A stretch of 53,972 nt of DNA from an uncultured Angelakisella sp. (GTDB lineage: Bacteria; Bacillota; Clostridia; Oscillospirales; Ruminococcaceae), in the NCBI GenBank assembly GCA_910585535.1, contig CAJUFK010000008.1, positions 1-53,972 of the forward strand, read 5' to 3'. The notes beneath the pieces are model-generated. The model was not told the origin of the DNA. It made no database searches and was given only the letters and a program-made list of their open reading frames with translations. Shown piece after piece: positions 33,758 to 42,438 of this stretch. Every line of letters begins with the position of its first letter. The first letter of the stretch is position 1. Made by a program: the position numbers and the translations under genes.

Positions 33758-34681
33758 ATGGGACCTATCCTAGCGATTATTTTTGGAATCATCGTCATCG
33801 CCATTTTGGTGGCCAACGTCAAGATCGTTCCCCAGGCCCAGGTCTATGTCCTGGAGCGGCTGGGCGCCTACTATGCCACCTGGGAGAAGGGCATCCACTT
33901 TAAGATTCCTATTATCGACAAGATCGCAAAGAAGATCTCCCTCAAAGAGCAGGTGATGGACTTTGCCCCCCAGCCGGTGATTACCAAGGATAACGTGACC
34001 ATGCAGATCGATACCATCGTTTTCTACCAGGTCACCGACGCCAAACTGTATACCTACGGTGTGGACCGGCCCATCCTGGCCATCGAAAGCCTTACCGCCA
34101 CCACCCTGCGGAATATCATTGGCGATATGGAGCTGGATCACACCCTCACCTCCCGGGACATCATCAACAGCAAGATCACCGCCAGCCTGGACCAGGCCAC
34201 CGATAAGTGGGGCATCAAGGTGAATCGGGTGGAACTGAAAAACATCGTTCCGCCCCGGGAGATCCAGGACGCCATGGAAAAGCAGATGAAGGCGGAACGG
34301 GAACGCCGGGAAGCTATCCTCAAGGCTGAAGGCGAAAAGCGTAGCAAGGTCCTGATGGCGGAAGGAAATAAGGAGTCCCAGATCCTCACCGCTGAGGCGG
34401 AAAAACAGGCCGCCATCCTTCGGGCCGAAGCGGTAAAGGAGCAGAAGATCCGGGAGGCCCAGGGTGAGGCAGAAGCCATCGAGATGATTAACCGCGCCAC
34501 CGCCGATGCTCTGCGGCTCCTTAACGAGGCCTCTCCCACCGAGGCGGTGCTGACCCTGAAGGCCTACGAGGCTTTCATCAAGGCCGCCGACGGCAAGGCC
34601 ACCAAGATTATCGTCCCCAGCAGCATCCAGGGAATGGCGGGTCTGGCGGCCTCCCTCAAGGAGATCATGGGCGAAAAGTAA
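33758..34681 (+). CDS. SPFH/stomatin-like protein (QmcA type)
   Basis: A 307-residue protein: one N-terminal membrane anchor (4-25), then the SPFH domain (QVYVLERLGAYYATW through VELKNIVPP), then a long coiled coil of repeated ERREA/AEGEKRSK units and a C-terminal helix. Partner of NfeD in membrane organisation or protease control. ATG at 33758 chosen for AGGAGG at 8 bases; the longer frame has no ribosome site. Confidence 0.92.
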   Translation: MGPILAIIFGIIVIAILVANVKIVPQAQVYVLERLGAYYATWEKGIHFKIPIIDKIAKKISLKEQVMDFAPQPVITKDNVTMQIDTIVFYQVTDAKLYTYGVDRPILAIESLTATTLRNIIGDMELDHTLTSRDIINSKITASLDQATDKWGIKVNRVELKNIVPPREIQDAMEKQMKAERERREAILKAEGEKRSKVLMAEGNKESQILTAEAEKQAAILRAEAVKEQKIREAQGEAEAIEMINRATADALRLLNEASPTEAVLTLKAYEAFIKAADGKATKIIVPSSIQGMAGLAASLKEIMGEK

Positions 34682-34738
34682 CAAAGAGCAAGAGAGCAAG
34701 GCCGGGCAGTGAACCGCTCCAGTAAAAAAGGACAATAG

Positions 34739-34785
34739 ACAAAAGGCCCCCGATGTAGGATACTAACTACAAAGGGGGTTTTGTT
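34739..34785 (+). terminator. Terminator after the SPFH gene
   Basis: CCCCC / GGGGG stem flanked by ACAAAA and TTTTGTT, with a long loop that contains GTAG...CTAC. The T-run follows on the plus strand. Confidence 0.7.
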
Positions 34786-35243
34786 ATGGGGAAACGAGGA
34801 TATACACAAGTCCAGAAAATGGAGGAAAAGGGAAAAGTCAGCGGAAAATAGAGGAAGAGCTTGGGTAAAAGGATCTCTATAACAGCAGTATCGCAGCCTA
34901 CAAGACAGCCGCCCAGCAAACAGTGAACTTGGTACTGGACACAATTCACCTTGCTATGAAGGCTGAGAAAAAGAAGGTCTCCGGGAGACTGCAGCTCCAC
35001 AGCGACCAGGGGTTCCGGTACACCTCTTGAGCATATTTCAATCTAACTAGAGAATACGGCATTACACCGTTCATGTCAAAACTGGGAAACTGCTAGGATA
35101 ACACTATGGCTGAAAAATGCTTCTCTATCCTCAAAACCGAATGTATCTACCGCCCAAGAATCAAGTTTTTTCAGCAGGCTAGAGATCTGATTGACGATTT
35201 ATTTATTTCTACAACCACGAGCGCATCCAGTTAAAGACGGGAG
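34786..35243 (+). mobile_element. Decayed IS3-family transposase remnant
   Basis: Translation gives a broken OrfB: LHSDQGFRYTS, then a TGA stop, NLTREYGITP, then a TAG stop, MAEKCFSILKTECIYRP, LIDD and, after a frameshift near 35205, FYNHERIQLKTGEAPLAQRF. These are the DDE-catalytic and C-terminal blocks of IS3/IS150 transposases. The upstream ATG at 34786 may be the decayed OrfA start. At least two stops and one frameshift make it inactive. It marks the border of the carboxylate island. Confidence 0.8.
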
Positions 35244-35324
35244 AAGCGCCGCTTGCACAGCGCTTCTCTGCGCATATTTCCGCCAGGTTTTCCAACTTCC
35301 AATCTCACCTTTCCCGCTTTCCCC

Positions 35325-35353
35325 TTGCCATTTTTCCCCAATTTGGCTATAAT
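35325..35353 (+). promoter_or_regulatory. Distal promoter candidate of the GntR gene
   Basis: TTGCCA (35325-35330), 17-base spacer, TATAAT (35348-35353). It would give a 195-base leader containing the first ATTGTCGA site. Confidence 0.5.
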
Positions 35354-35450
35354 ATTGACCATGAGACCATCCAAAATCAGCGGCATTTCCCCAGTCTCCG
35401 GCAGTCTACCTCAAAAACCATTCTATTTTTTCTCCATATTTCAGGTGATT

Positions 35451-35462
35451 ATTGTCGAGTAT
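35451..35462. promoter_or_regulatory. GntR operator, distal copy
   Basis: ATTGTCGAGTAT, nearly the same as the perfect palindrome 60 bases downstream. Confidence 0.5.
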
Positions 35463-35500
35463 GCACATAAATCCAGCTGAATATTTATCTGTTTTGCGAA

Positions 35501-35529
35501 TTGCAGTAGGATTGTCGACAATATATAAT
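35501..35529 (+). promoter_or_regulatory. Proximal promoter of the GntR gene
   Basis: TTGCAG (35501-35506), 17-base spacer, TATAAT (35524-35529), 26 bases before the ATG. The operator palindrome fills the spacer. Confidence 0.75.
35511..35522. promoter_or_regulatory. GntR operator, perfect palindrome
   Basis: ATTGTCGACAAT, a perfect 12-bp palindrome between the -35 and -10 boxes, as expected for an autorepressor of the FadR type. Confidence 0.7.
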
Positions 35530-35554
35530 ATAATGCAAAGGAAGGAAATGAATC

Positions 35555-36229
35555 ATGCCCGGTCCAAATCCAATCAGAAGCAATATTCAAGAACAAATCT
35601 ATGAGATCCTTAAAGAGGACATCGTAAACGGAAAATTGGAACCTGGAAAGCAGATGAAAGAGCTGGAGCTTGTAGACCGCTTCCAGGTCAGCCGTTCCCC
35701 TATCCGTGAGGCTCTGCGCCGCCTGTGCGGGGATGGCCTGTTGGTCATCAAACCTAACTGCGGTATTTATGTCAATGTGTTTACCCCCAAGTACATCAAC
35801 GATCTGCTGGAGATGCGCTCCCTGCTGGAAAGCCACGGGATGGAGCAGCTCATCGGCATCAAGCTGGATGAGGAAACCCGCCAGGAACTTGTCTCCCTGC
35901 GGCAGCGGATGCAGGACGCCTTGGACCATGGGGCCTCCCTCCAGGAACATATGGATCTGGATATGCTCCTGCACCAGCTTATTGTTAGCTTTAACCACAA
36001 TGAATTTATGGCGGAGGTTGCCCAAAAGATTAGCCTCATCAGCAAAACCATGCAGCGGATCAGCCTCAGCAGCGGGAACCGCGCCGAGGAAAGCCAGCTT
36101 GAGCATCTGGAGATCATCGACCACCTGCTGGCCGGTCAAGTACAAAAGGCCATTAAATGCAATCAGGTCCATCTTTTCCATACCCAGGTCAGGGTTGAGG
36201 AGGAAATGTCCCGAAGTCTGTCAAAATGA
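35555..36229 (+). CDS. GntR-family regulator with FCD domain
   Basis: A 224-residue FadR-subfamily regulator. Winged helix at 8-75 (LEPGKQMKELELVDRFQVSR, SPIREALRRL), FCD ligand domain at 85-220 with metal-binding D/H positions in DLDMLLHQL, SQLEHLEIIDHLL and VHLFHTQ. FCD regulators usually sense small carboxylates. It lies upstream of tctC on the same strand, so it probably controls the transporter and enzymes that follow. The operator in its own promoter suggests autorepression. Confidence 0.92.
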   Translation: MPGPNPIRSNIQEQIYEILKEDIVNGKLEPGKQMKELELVDRFQVSRSPIREALRRLCGDGLLVIKPNCGIYVNVFTPKYINDLLEMRSLLESHGMEQLIGIKLDEETRQELVSLRQRMQDALDHGASLQEHMDLDMLLHQLIVSFNHNEFMAEVAQKISLISKTMQRISLSSGNRAEESQLEHLEIIDHLLAGQVQKAIKCNQVHLFHTQVRVEEEMSRSLSK

Positions 36230-36351
36230 TTTCGTAAAACTGTGGGACGGCAGGCAAAAAGGCGGTTCCTCCCGGTAATGGCCTTCCTTGTGACTTTTCG
36301 GGCACCCAGCCCTGAAAAAGTATAAATATACAAAGAAAGAGGGTTCGTTCC

Positions 36352-37368
36352 ATGAAGAAACTGTTCTGCCTGTTCTTAGCCGCTCTTGTTGTGGCCTCTT
36401 CTCTAGCCGGTTGCGGCGGATCCCCAGCAGCTTCTAATAATTCCAGCGGCGCCAGCACATCCGGAATTTCTGCCGCGCCCGCCGATTTCCCAAACAAATC
36501 CATCCGTGTCATTGTCCCTTTCGCGGCCGGCGGCAACACCGATCTCAACGCTCGTTCCATCGCCGATATTATTCAGCGCAACAACCTGCTGCCCCAGCCC
36601 ATGGTGGTCACCAACATTGCCGGTTCTAACAGTATGGAGGGCCTCAACGCCCTGCGGACGGCGGATGCCGACGGCTATACCCTAATCTGCCAGAACACCT
36701 CTTATATGCTGGCGGGCAACGCTATGGGCACTGTCACCATCAATTACCCCGACATGGTCCCTGTGGCGGAGGTCTCCACCCAGCCCTGCGTAATTCTGGT
36801 CAGCGGCGACAGCCCCTTTAACACCGTCGATGATCTTCTGGAGTACGCCAAGGCCCATCCTGGGGAGCTGAATTTTGGCTTTGTTGGCTCTGGCTCCACC
36901 ACCCACCTGGCCGCCGAGATCTTCATGGATAAAAGCGGAAGCAAGGGCCTTTTCAAAATGGTCTCCTACACCAGCGGCGCCGACGCCCTCACCGCCCAGC
37001 TGGGTGGGAACTGCGAGGTCCGCAGTTCCACCGCTGTCGACTGCGCCCGCTATGTTCAGTCCGGGGAACTGAAAGCCCTGGTGGTCACCTGTGAGAACGA
37101 AACCTTCCCGGACGTTCCTACCTTTACGAGCCTGGGCTACGAGACCGAGTTTGCTATCCGTCAAGGCTTCTTTGCCCCCAAGGGCACACCGGACGCTGTG
37201 GTGGAGATCCTCTACAAAGCCATTGCGGAGGCCTGCGCCGCAGAGGACTACGCCAGCTTTTGCGCCACAAACGCAATGAATGTCTCCGATCTTTCCGGCG
37301 CCGACTGGGTCCCCCTCCTGGATACCGACCAGACCTACATGAATGAGATTGTCAAAGGACTGTCCTAA
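36352..37368 (+). CDS. tctC: Tripartite tricarboxylate transporter substrate-binding protein
   Basis: A 338-residue TctC/Bug-type lipoprotein: signal peptide with LAGC lipobox (C22), then FPNKSIRVIVPFAAGGNTDLNAR, the ligand-loop blocks AGSNSMEGL and SGSTTHLAAEIF, and FAPKGTPDAVV. It binds a carboxylated ligand outside the cell and delivers it to the membrane part TctA/TctB. Ligand unpredictable in this family. GGGAAAGAGG-like site stands before ATG. Confidence 0.92.
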   Translation: MKKLFCLFLAALVVASSLAGCGGSPAASNNSSGASTSGISAAPADFPNKSIRVIVPFAAGGNTDLNARSIADIIQRNNLLPQPMVVTNIAGSNSMEGLNALRTADADGYTLICQNTSYMLAGNAMGTVTINYPDMVPVAEVSTQPCVILVSGDSPFNTVDDLLEYAKAHPGELNFGFVGSGSTTHLAAEIFMDKSGSKGLFKMVSYTSGADALTAQLGGNCEVRSSTAVDCARYVQSGELKALVVTCENETFPDVPTFTSLGYETEFAIRQGFFAPKGTPDAVVEILYKAIAEACAAEDYASFCATNAMNVSDLSGADWVPLLDTDQTYMNEIVKGLS

Positions 37369-37389
37369 GCGGAAAATTTATGTACACAC

Positions 37390-37428
37390 CCGGCCGCCTG
37401 GATGGTTTCCGCCTCTCTGGGCGGCCGG
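37390..37428 (+). promoter_or_regulatory. Intercistronic stem-loop between tctC and tctB
   Basis: Perfect 9-bp stem CCGGCCGCC / GGCGGCCGG without T-run. Such structures often stabilise the upstream binding-protein message and lower downstream levels. Confidence 0.5.
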
Positions 37429-37484
37429 CATCCATGTCATAACGGAGCTGCCGCTTTCATGGCGGGCTCAAACGGAGTGTAACT

Positions 37485-37946
37485 ATGAGGAAATACGAAA
37501 ACATCTTTCTGCTTTGCCTTTTAGCTGTCGCCGGGCTTGTCTTTGCCGGTTCCATGAACGTCAAGTCCTTCCTGCCGGAGCCTGTGACCGCCGCCAGTTA
37601 CGGGATGCTGGTCAGCGGCCTGTTCGCCCTCTCCTGCGTCTGGAAACTCGTTCTAAACATCCGGGAGGTCTCCGCCGGAAAGGAGAGCAGGGCTATCAAA
37701 ATCAGCTATCCCAAGCTGCTCATCGGGATGACCGCCTCCATCCTGCTATATTCTTTCGGGATCACAAAGGTGGGATATTTTACTTCCACCTTCCTCTTCC
37801 TCTTGGCTATGCTGCTGATGCTTTCCGAGGAGCGCAAACCCAAAGATATTGGAAAATTTGCTGCATTTTCCCTTGTATTTAACGTCGCGCTTTACTACCT
37901 GTTCCAGGTGATGAGCGTCTATATGCCAAACACACCTTTGATTTAA
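37485..37946 (+). CDS. tctB: Tripartite tricarboxylate transporter small subunit
   Basis: A 153-residue protein with four membrane helices, the normal size and layout of TctB. It forms the membrane complex with TctA, encoded 13 bases downstream. N-terminus MRKYENIFLLCLLAVAG. Confidence 0.88.
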   Translation: MRKYENIFLLCLLAVAGLVFAGSMNVKSFLPEPVTAASYGMLVSGLFALSCVWKLVLNIREVSAGKESRAIKISYPKLLIGMTASILLYSFGITKVGYFTSTFLFLLAMLLMLSEERKPKDIGKFAAFSLVFNVALYYLFQVMSVYMPNTPLI

Positions 37947-37959
37947 GGGGGGAACTTTC

Positions 37960-39441
37960 ATGCTCCAATCGTTAATCGCCATTTTGACCACCTCGGCCCT
38001 GTTCTATATGCTCATTGGCGTTGTCCTGGGGCTGATCTTCGGGGCCATTCCGGGCCTAACTGCCACACTGGCCGTGGTCCTGCTCATTCCCATCACCTAC
38101 ACCATGGACGCCACCGCCGGTATGGCGACCCTGATTGGCGCCTATGTGGGCGGCATCTCCGGCGGTTTCGTCTCCGCCATCATGCTCAATATGCCCGGCA
38201 CGCCGGCTTCGGTAGCCACCTGCTTTGACGGCTTTCCTCTTGCCCAGCAGGGCAAGGCCGGAAAGGCTCTGGGGGTCGGCATCGCCTCCTCCCTGGTGGG
38301 TTCTGTTATCGGCTGGCTCTGTTTGATCGTCCTGGCCCCGGTGCTTTCTAACATCGCCCTCTCCTTTGGCGCTTTTGAGTATTGTGCCGCTCTTCTCTTC
38401 GGCTTTACGGCGGTCATTACCTTGGGCGGAAAGTCCCCCATCAAGGGACTCATCTGCGCCCTGTTGGGGCTGACTTTAAGCCTGGTGGGTTATGACGCCA
38501 TCGGCGGCATGAGCCGGGCCACCTACGGGACCGCCTTCCTTATGGGGGGCATCGCCTATATGCCCGCGCTCATCGGCCTCTTTGTGGTGTCCGAGATCTT
38601 CTCCCAGATCGAAAACATCCACGAACGCTATGTTGTCCCCAAGCAGGAGATCAAGGACATCTTTATGAGCCGCAAGGAACTGAAAGAATCCTTCCCCAAC
38701 TTCATCCGTTCCAGCCTCATTGGTGTCGCCATCGGTATCCTTCCCGGTATCGGCGGAACCTTTGCCAACTTCGTCTGCTATGACCAGGCAAAAAAGGCTT
38801 CTAAGGATCCGGACAGCTTTGGCAAGGGCAACATCCAGGGCGTGGTCGCGGCCGAGGCCGGGAACAAGGGCACCATCGGCGGCGCACTGATCCCCTTTGT
38901 CTCCCTGGGGATCCCGGGGGATATGGTCACTGCGGCCCTCTTGGGCGGCCTGATGATTAAAGGCATCACCCCTGGCCCCCTCTTTGCTACTGAACAACCG
39001 GAGACCCTGTACGCCATCTACAATTCGGTGCTGGTGGCCAGTCTCCTGGTTGGAGCTATTATGCTGCTGGTAGGCATTCGGGTATTCCCGCTGGCCCTTC
39101 GCATCCCAAAGCATATCCTTCTTCCAGTAGTCCTTATCATGGCCCTGGTGGGTACCTACAATATGAATTTCAGCGTAAACGAGGTCTGGATCGCCGTTGT
39201 GATGGGTGTGATCGGTTTCCTAATGGGCAAGCTCCAGATGCCCAAAACGCCAATGATTATCACCATGATCCTGGGCCGCAGCTTTGAGGTTTACTTCCGC
39301 ACCGCTATGACCTACAGCGGCGGAAGCTTTGTCCCCTTCCTCACCAGACCTTACGCCCTGCTCTTTGTTGTTATTACCATCGTAACCATCGCCGCCCCCT
39401 GTATCCAAAAGCTTCGCAAGGCCAAAAAGGCCGCAGCTTAA
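37960..39441 (+). CDS. tctA: Tripartite tricarboxylate transporter large subunit
   Basis: A 493-residue protein with about 12 membrane helices. TctA hallmarks: GAIPGLTATLAVVLLIP near the start, GAYVGGISGGFVSAIMLNMPGTPAS and the second inverted-repeat block GILPGIGGTFANFVCYDQ, IPFVSLGIPGD. Transport is sodium- or proton-driven. GGGG-GGAA-type ribosome site before the ATG. Confidence 0.95.
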   Translation: MLQSLIAILTTSALFYMLIGVVLGLIFGAIPGLTATLAVVLLIPITYTMDATAGMATLIGAYVGGISGGFVSAIMLNMPGTPASVATCFDGFPLAQQGKAGKALGVGIASSLVGSVIGWLCLIVLAPVLSNIALSFGAFEYCAALLFGFTAVITLGGKSPIKGLICALLGLTLSLVGYDAIGGMSRATYGTAFLMGGIAYMPALIGLFVVSEIFSQIENIHERYVVPKQEIKDIFMSRKELKESFPNFIRSSLIGVAIGILPGIGGTFANFVCYDQAKKASKDPDSFGKGNIQGVVAAEAGNKGTIGGALIPFVSLGIPGDMVTAALLGGLMIKGITPGPLFATEQPETLYAIYNSVLVASLLVGAIMLLVGIRVFPLALRIPKHILLPVVLIMALVGTYNMNFSVNEVWIAVVMGVIGFLMGKLQMPKTPMIITMILGRSFEVYFRTAMTYSGGSFVPFLTRPYALLFVVITIVTIAAPCIQKLRKAKKAAA

Positions 39442-39460
39442 TCAGTTGGGAGGAAAAAAT

Positions 39461-41059
39461 ATGGACCCTTTGATCTATCGCTATCCCTCCCGCCGTTCGG
39501 TCGTTTATGGCCAAAGGGGGATGGTCTGCACCTCCCAGCCCCTGGCCGCCCAGGCTGGGCTGGAGATCCTCAAACAGGGCGGCAACGCAGTAGATGCTGC
39601 CATCGCCACCGCCATCGCCATGACAGTTATGGAGCCGGTCTCCTGCGGGGTGGGGGGAGATGCCTTTGCCCTAGTCTGGATGAAGAATAAACTGTATGGT
39701 TTGAATGCCAGCGGCCCAGCCCCCAAGGGCGTCTCTGCCGAGGAGCTTCGCGCTGCCGGAAACGAAACAGTGCCTCTCCGGGGCTGGGCTCCCGTGACGG
39801 TCCCCGGCCAGCCCTCCGGCTGGATCAAGCTTTCCCGCCGGTTTGGCAAGCTGCCCTTTGCCGTTCTGTTTGGGCCTGCTATCCGCTACGCCCGGGAGGG
39901 CCATCCGGTGGCCCCGGTCATCTCCTGGCAGTGGAGCAACCAATACCGGCTGTTCAGCAAGTTCACCGATCCCTGCTTCGCCCATTGGGGAGAGACCTTT
40001 GCCCCCAAAGACCGCGCACCCCTAGCCGGTGAGATCTGGGGCTCCCCGGCCCTGGCGCGGACGTTGGAGGAACTAGCCCAAAGTGAGTGTGAGTCCTTCT
40101 ACCGTGGCCCTCTGGCCGCAAAGATCGATGCTTTCTCCCGCCAGACCGGCGGTTGGCTTCGGGCGGAGGATCTGGCGGAGTATCACGCCCAGTGGGTGGA
40201 GCCCATCTCTGTCCGCTACAAGGGATACGACGTCTGGGAGATCCCGCCCAACGGCCATGGGCTTGTGGTCCTAATGGCCCTTAATATCCTCCGGAACGAC
40301 ACCTTTGCCTATCGGGATAACGCGGAGGCCTATCACCGCCAAATCGAAGCAATGAAGCTAGCCTTTGCCGACGGACAGCAGTATATCGCCGATCCGGCCT
40401 CCATGAGCCAATCGGTGGAAAGCCTGCTGGCCCCCTCCTACGCCGACGCCCGGCGGCGGACCATAGCCGATACCGCCGCTATGCCCCAGGCGGGCGACCC
40501 CTCCAGCGGAGGGACCATCTATCTCTGCACCGCCGACGGCGACGGCAATATGGTCTCCTATATCCAAAGCAACTACAAGGGCTTCGGTTCCGGCGTGGTT
40601 ATCCCCGATACCGGCATCGCCCTCCATGACCGGGGAGCTAACTTTAACCTTACTCCAACCCACCCCAACTGCCTGGCCCCCGGAAAAAAGCCCTATCACA
40701 CCATTATTCCCGGCTTCTTGAGCAAAAACGGGAATGCGGTGGGACCATTCGGCGTCATGGGCGCCTTTATGCAGCCCCAGGGCCAGGCCCAGGTAGTGAT
40801 GAATACTGTGGATTTTCATTTGAATCCCCAGGAGGCCTTGGACGCCCCACGCTGGCAGTGGGTTGGCGGCATGAATATTGAAGTGGAGCGTGGCTTTCCC
40901 TATGCCATCACCGAGGAGCTGGTACGGAAAGGCCACACCATCAGGGTCGCCCCGGATTCCCTTTCCTTTGGCAGAGGGCAGATCATCTGGTGTAATGACC
41001 AAGGGGTCCTTATGGGGGCCACCGATCCTAGGGCCGATGGCTCTGTCGCTGCCTGGTAG
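39461..41059 (+). CDS. Gamma-glutamyltransferase-family Ntn hydrolase
   Basis: A 532-residue proenzyme. The N-terminal block GMVCTSQPLAAQAGLEIL with DAAIATAIAMTVMEPVSCGVGGD is the GGT signature; the small-subunit nucleophile is T352 in SSGGTIYLCTADGDGN, where autocleavage is expected. No signal peptide, so it is cytoplasmic like YwrD of Bacillus. Substrate may be a gamma-glutamyl or other amide of the transported carboxylate. The ATG at 39461 has GGGAGG 7 bases upstream. Confidence 0.92.
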   Translation: MDPLIYRYPSRRSVVYGQRGMVCTSQPLAAQAGLEILKQGGNAVDAAIATAIAMTVMEPVSCGVGGDAFALVWMKNKLYGLNASGPAPKGVSAEELRAAGNETVPLRGWAPVTVPGQPSGWIKLSRRFGKLPFAVLFGPAIRYAREGHPVAPVISWQWSNQYRLFSKFTDPCFAHWGETFAPKDRAPLAGEIWGSPALARTLEELAQSECESFYRGPLAAKIDAFSRQTGGWLRAEDLAEYHAQWVEPISVRYKGYDVWEIPPNGHGLVVLMALNILRNDTFAYRDNAEAYHRQIEAMKLAFADGQQYIADPASMSQSVESLLAPSYADARRRTIADTAAMPQAGDPSSGGTIYLCTADGDGNMVSYIQSNYKGFGSGVVIPDTGIALHDRGANFNLTPTHPNCLAPGKKPYHTIIPGFLSKNGNAVGPFGVMGAFMQPQGQAQVVMNTVDFHLNPQEALDAPRWQWVGGMNIEVERGFPYAITEELVRKGHTIRVAPDSLSFGRGQIIWCNDQGVLMGATDPRADGSVAAW

Positions 41060-41092
41060 CCACAATTCAGCAGGAAAGGACGATACGCACCC

Positions 41093-42364
41093 ATGAAGAT
41101 ACAACTGCCCTACGGCCGCGGGGTTCTGGAGACGGAAATTCCAGACGCCCGGCTCCAGGCTGTCTTTCACAGCAGGCTGGACGAATACTGTCCCTCTTTG
41201 GGGGAGGCGGAGCTGGTCCGTCAGGCCATGGCTTCGCCGATTGGCAGTCCAACCCTCCGCCAGCTTGCCCAAGGGAAGCAGAAAATTACAATCATTGCCA
41301 GCGACCACACCCGGCCGGTCCCCAGCAGGATCATTCTCCCGCTGATGCTGGAGGAGATCCGCCAGGGGAATCCCCAGGCCGAGATCACCATCCTCATCGC
41401 TACCGGATGTCACCGGGAAACAACCCAGGCGGAGCTGGAAGCAAAATTTGGCCCGGAGATCCTGGCCAAAGAATATATCGAGATCCACGACTGCAACAAC
41501 GAGGACAGCCTGGTCTTTCTGGATACCCTGCCCAGCGGCGGCAGGCTTATTGTCAACCGAACCGCAGCCCAGGCGGATCTTCTGGTTGCGGAAGGCTTTA
41601 TCGAACCCCACTTTTTCGCTGGCTATTCCGGGGGACGGAAAAGTGTATTTCCTGGGGTTGCCTCCCGGATCAGTGTTCACGCCAATCACTGCTCGGCCTT
41701 TATCGCCCACCCCAAGGCCCGCTGTGGGATCCTGGACGGAAATCCCATCCACCGGGATATGCTTTTTGCGGCAAAACGAACCGGGCTGGCCTATATCGTC
41801 AACGTGGTTATCAACTCCCGAAAAGAGGTGGTGGCGGCCTTCGCCGGGGACTGTGACGCAGCCCACCGCCAGGGGACCGTGTTTTTAGACGCTATCTGCC
41901 GCAGCGCCCCTCAGCCGGCGGACATCGTGCTGACCAGCAACAACGGTTATCCCCTGGACCAGAACATCTACCAAGCGGTAAAGGGAATGACCACCGCTGA
42001 GGCCACCTGCCGGGATGGCGGCGTCATCATCCTGGCGGCTCAGTGCGAGGATGGTATTGGCGGAGATTCCTTCTATCAGCTGATGCGTTCGGCTTCCTCC
42101 CCCCAGGCGCTGCTGGAGCGTTTTCTTGCCCTCCCCCCGGAGGAAACCCTTCCCGACCAGTGGCAGGCCCAAATCTTCGCCCGCATCCTGTCCCACCACC
42201 CTGTCGTTTTTATCAGCGACGTACCGGACAAGGTCGTGGAGGCATTCCACATGACTCCCGCCCACAGCATCCAAGAAGCGTTGAGCAAGGCGGACCGGCT
42301 CCTGGGCCGGAACGATGGTCGGATTGTTGTCATCCCGGAGGGAATCTCCAATATCATTCGGTAA
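41093..42364 (+). CDS. larA: LarA-type nickel-pincer racemase
   Basis: A 423-residue LarA-family protein. Cofactor and substrate sites are visible: ASDHTRPVPS, ATGCHRETT, and GYSGGRKSVFPG with K183, matching the lysine that binds the nickel-pincer cofactor in lactate racemase; NHCS follows. It should racemise or epimerise a 2-hydroxy acid. The cofactor genes larB, larC and larE are not in the window, so they must be elsewhere. Exact substrate unknown. Confidence 0.9.
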   Translation: MKIQLPYGRGVLETEIPDARLQAVFHSRLDEYCPSLGEAELVRQAMASPIGSPTLRQLAQGKQKITIIASDHTRPVPSRIILPLMLEEIRQGNPQAEITILIATGCHRETTQAELEAKFGPEILAKEYIEIHDCNNEDSLVFLDTLPSGGRLIVNRTAAQADLLVAEGFIEPHFFAGYSGGRKSVFPGVASRISVHANHCSAFIAHPKARCGILDGNPIHRDMLFAAKRTGLAYIVNVVINSRKEVVAAFAGDCDAAHRQGTVFLDAICRSAPQPADIVLTSNNGYPLDQNIYQAVKGMTTAEATCRDGGVIILAAQCEDGIGGDSFYQLMRSASSPQALLERFLALPPEETLPDQWQAQIFARILSHHPVVFISDVPDKVVEAFHMTPAHSIQEALSKADRLLGRNDGRIVVIPEGISNIIR

Positions 42365-42371
42365 AAACCTC

Positions 42372-42403
42372 ACCGCCCTCTCGGCTGCGGCTGAGAGGGC
42401 GGT
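42372..42403 (+). promoter_or_regulatory. Stem-loop after the larA gene
   Basis: Perfect 11-bp stem (ACCGCCCTCTC / GAGAGGGCGGT) with a ten-base loop and no T-run. May be a weak terminator or a processing or stabilising element before chrA. Confidence 0.55.
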
Positions 42404-42438
42404 CCTATCGCCAACAAGAGAGAAAAGGAGTCTCCGCT

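Noticed and set aside
34739..34785. Inverted repeat after SPFH considered as the IS left end
   Set aside because: Stem plus T-run fits a terminator better; an overlap with an old IS end cannot be excluded.
35361..35480. Short frame starting with ATG after the distal GntR promoter
   Set aside because: No ribosome site and no recognisable protein; more likely an untranslated leader.
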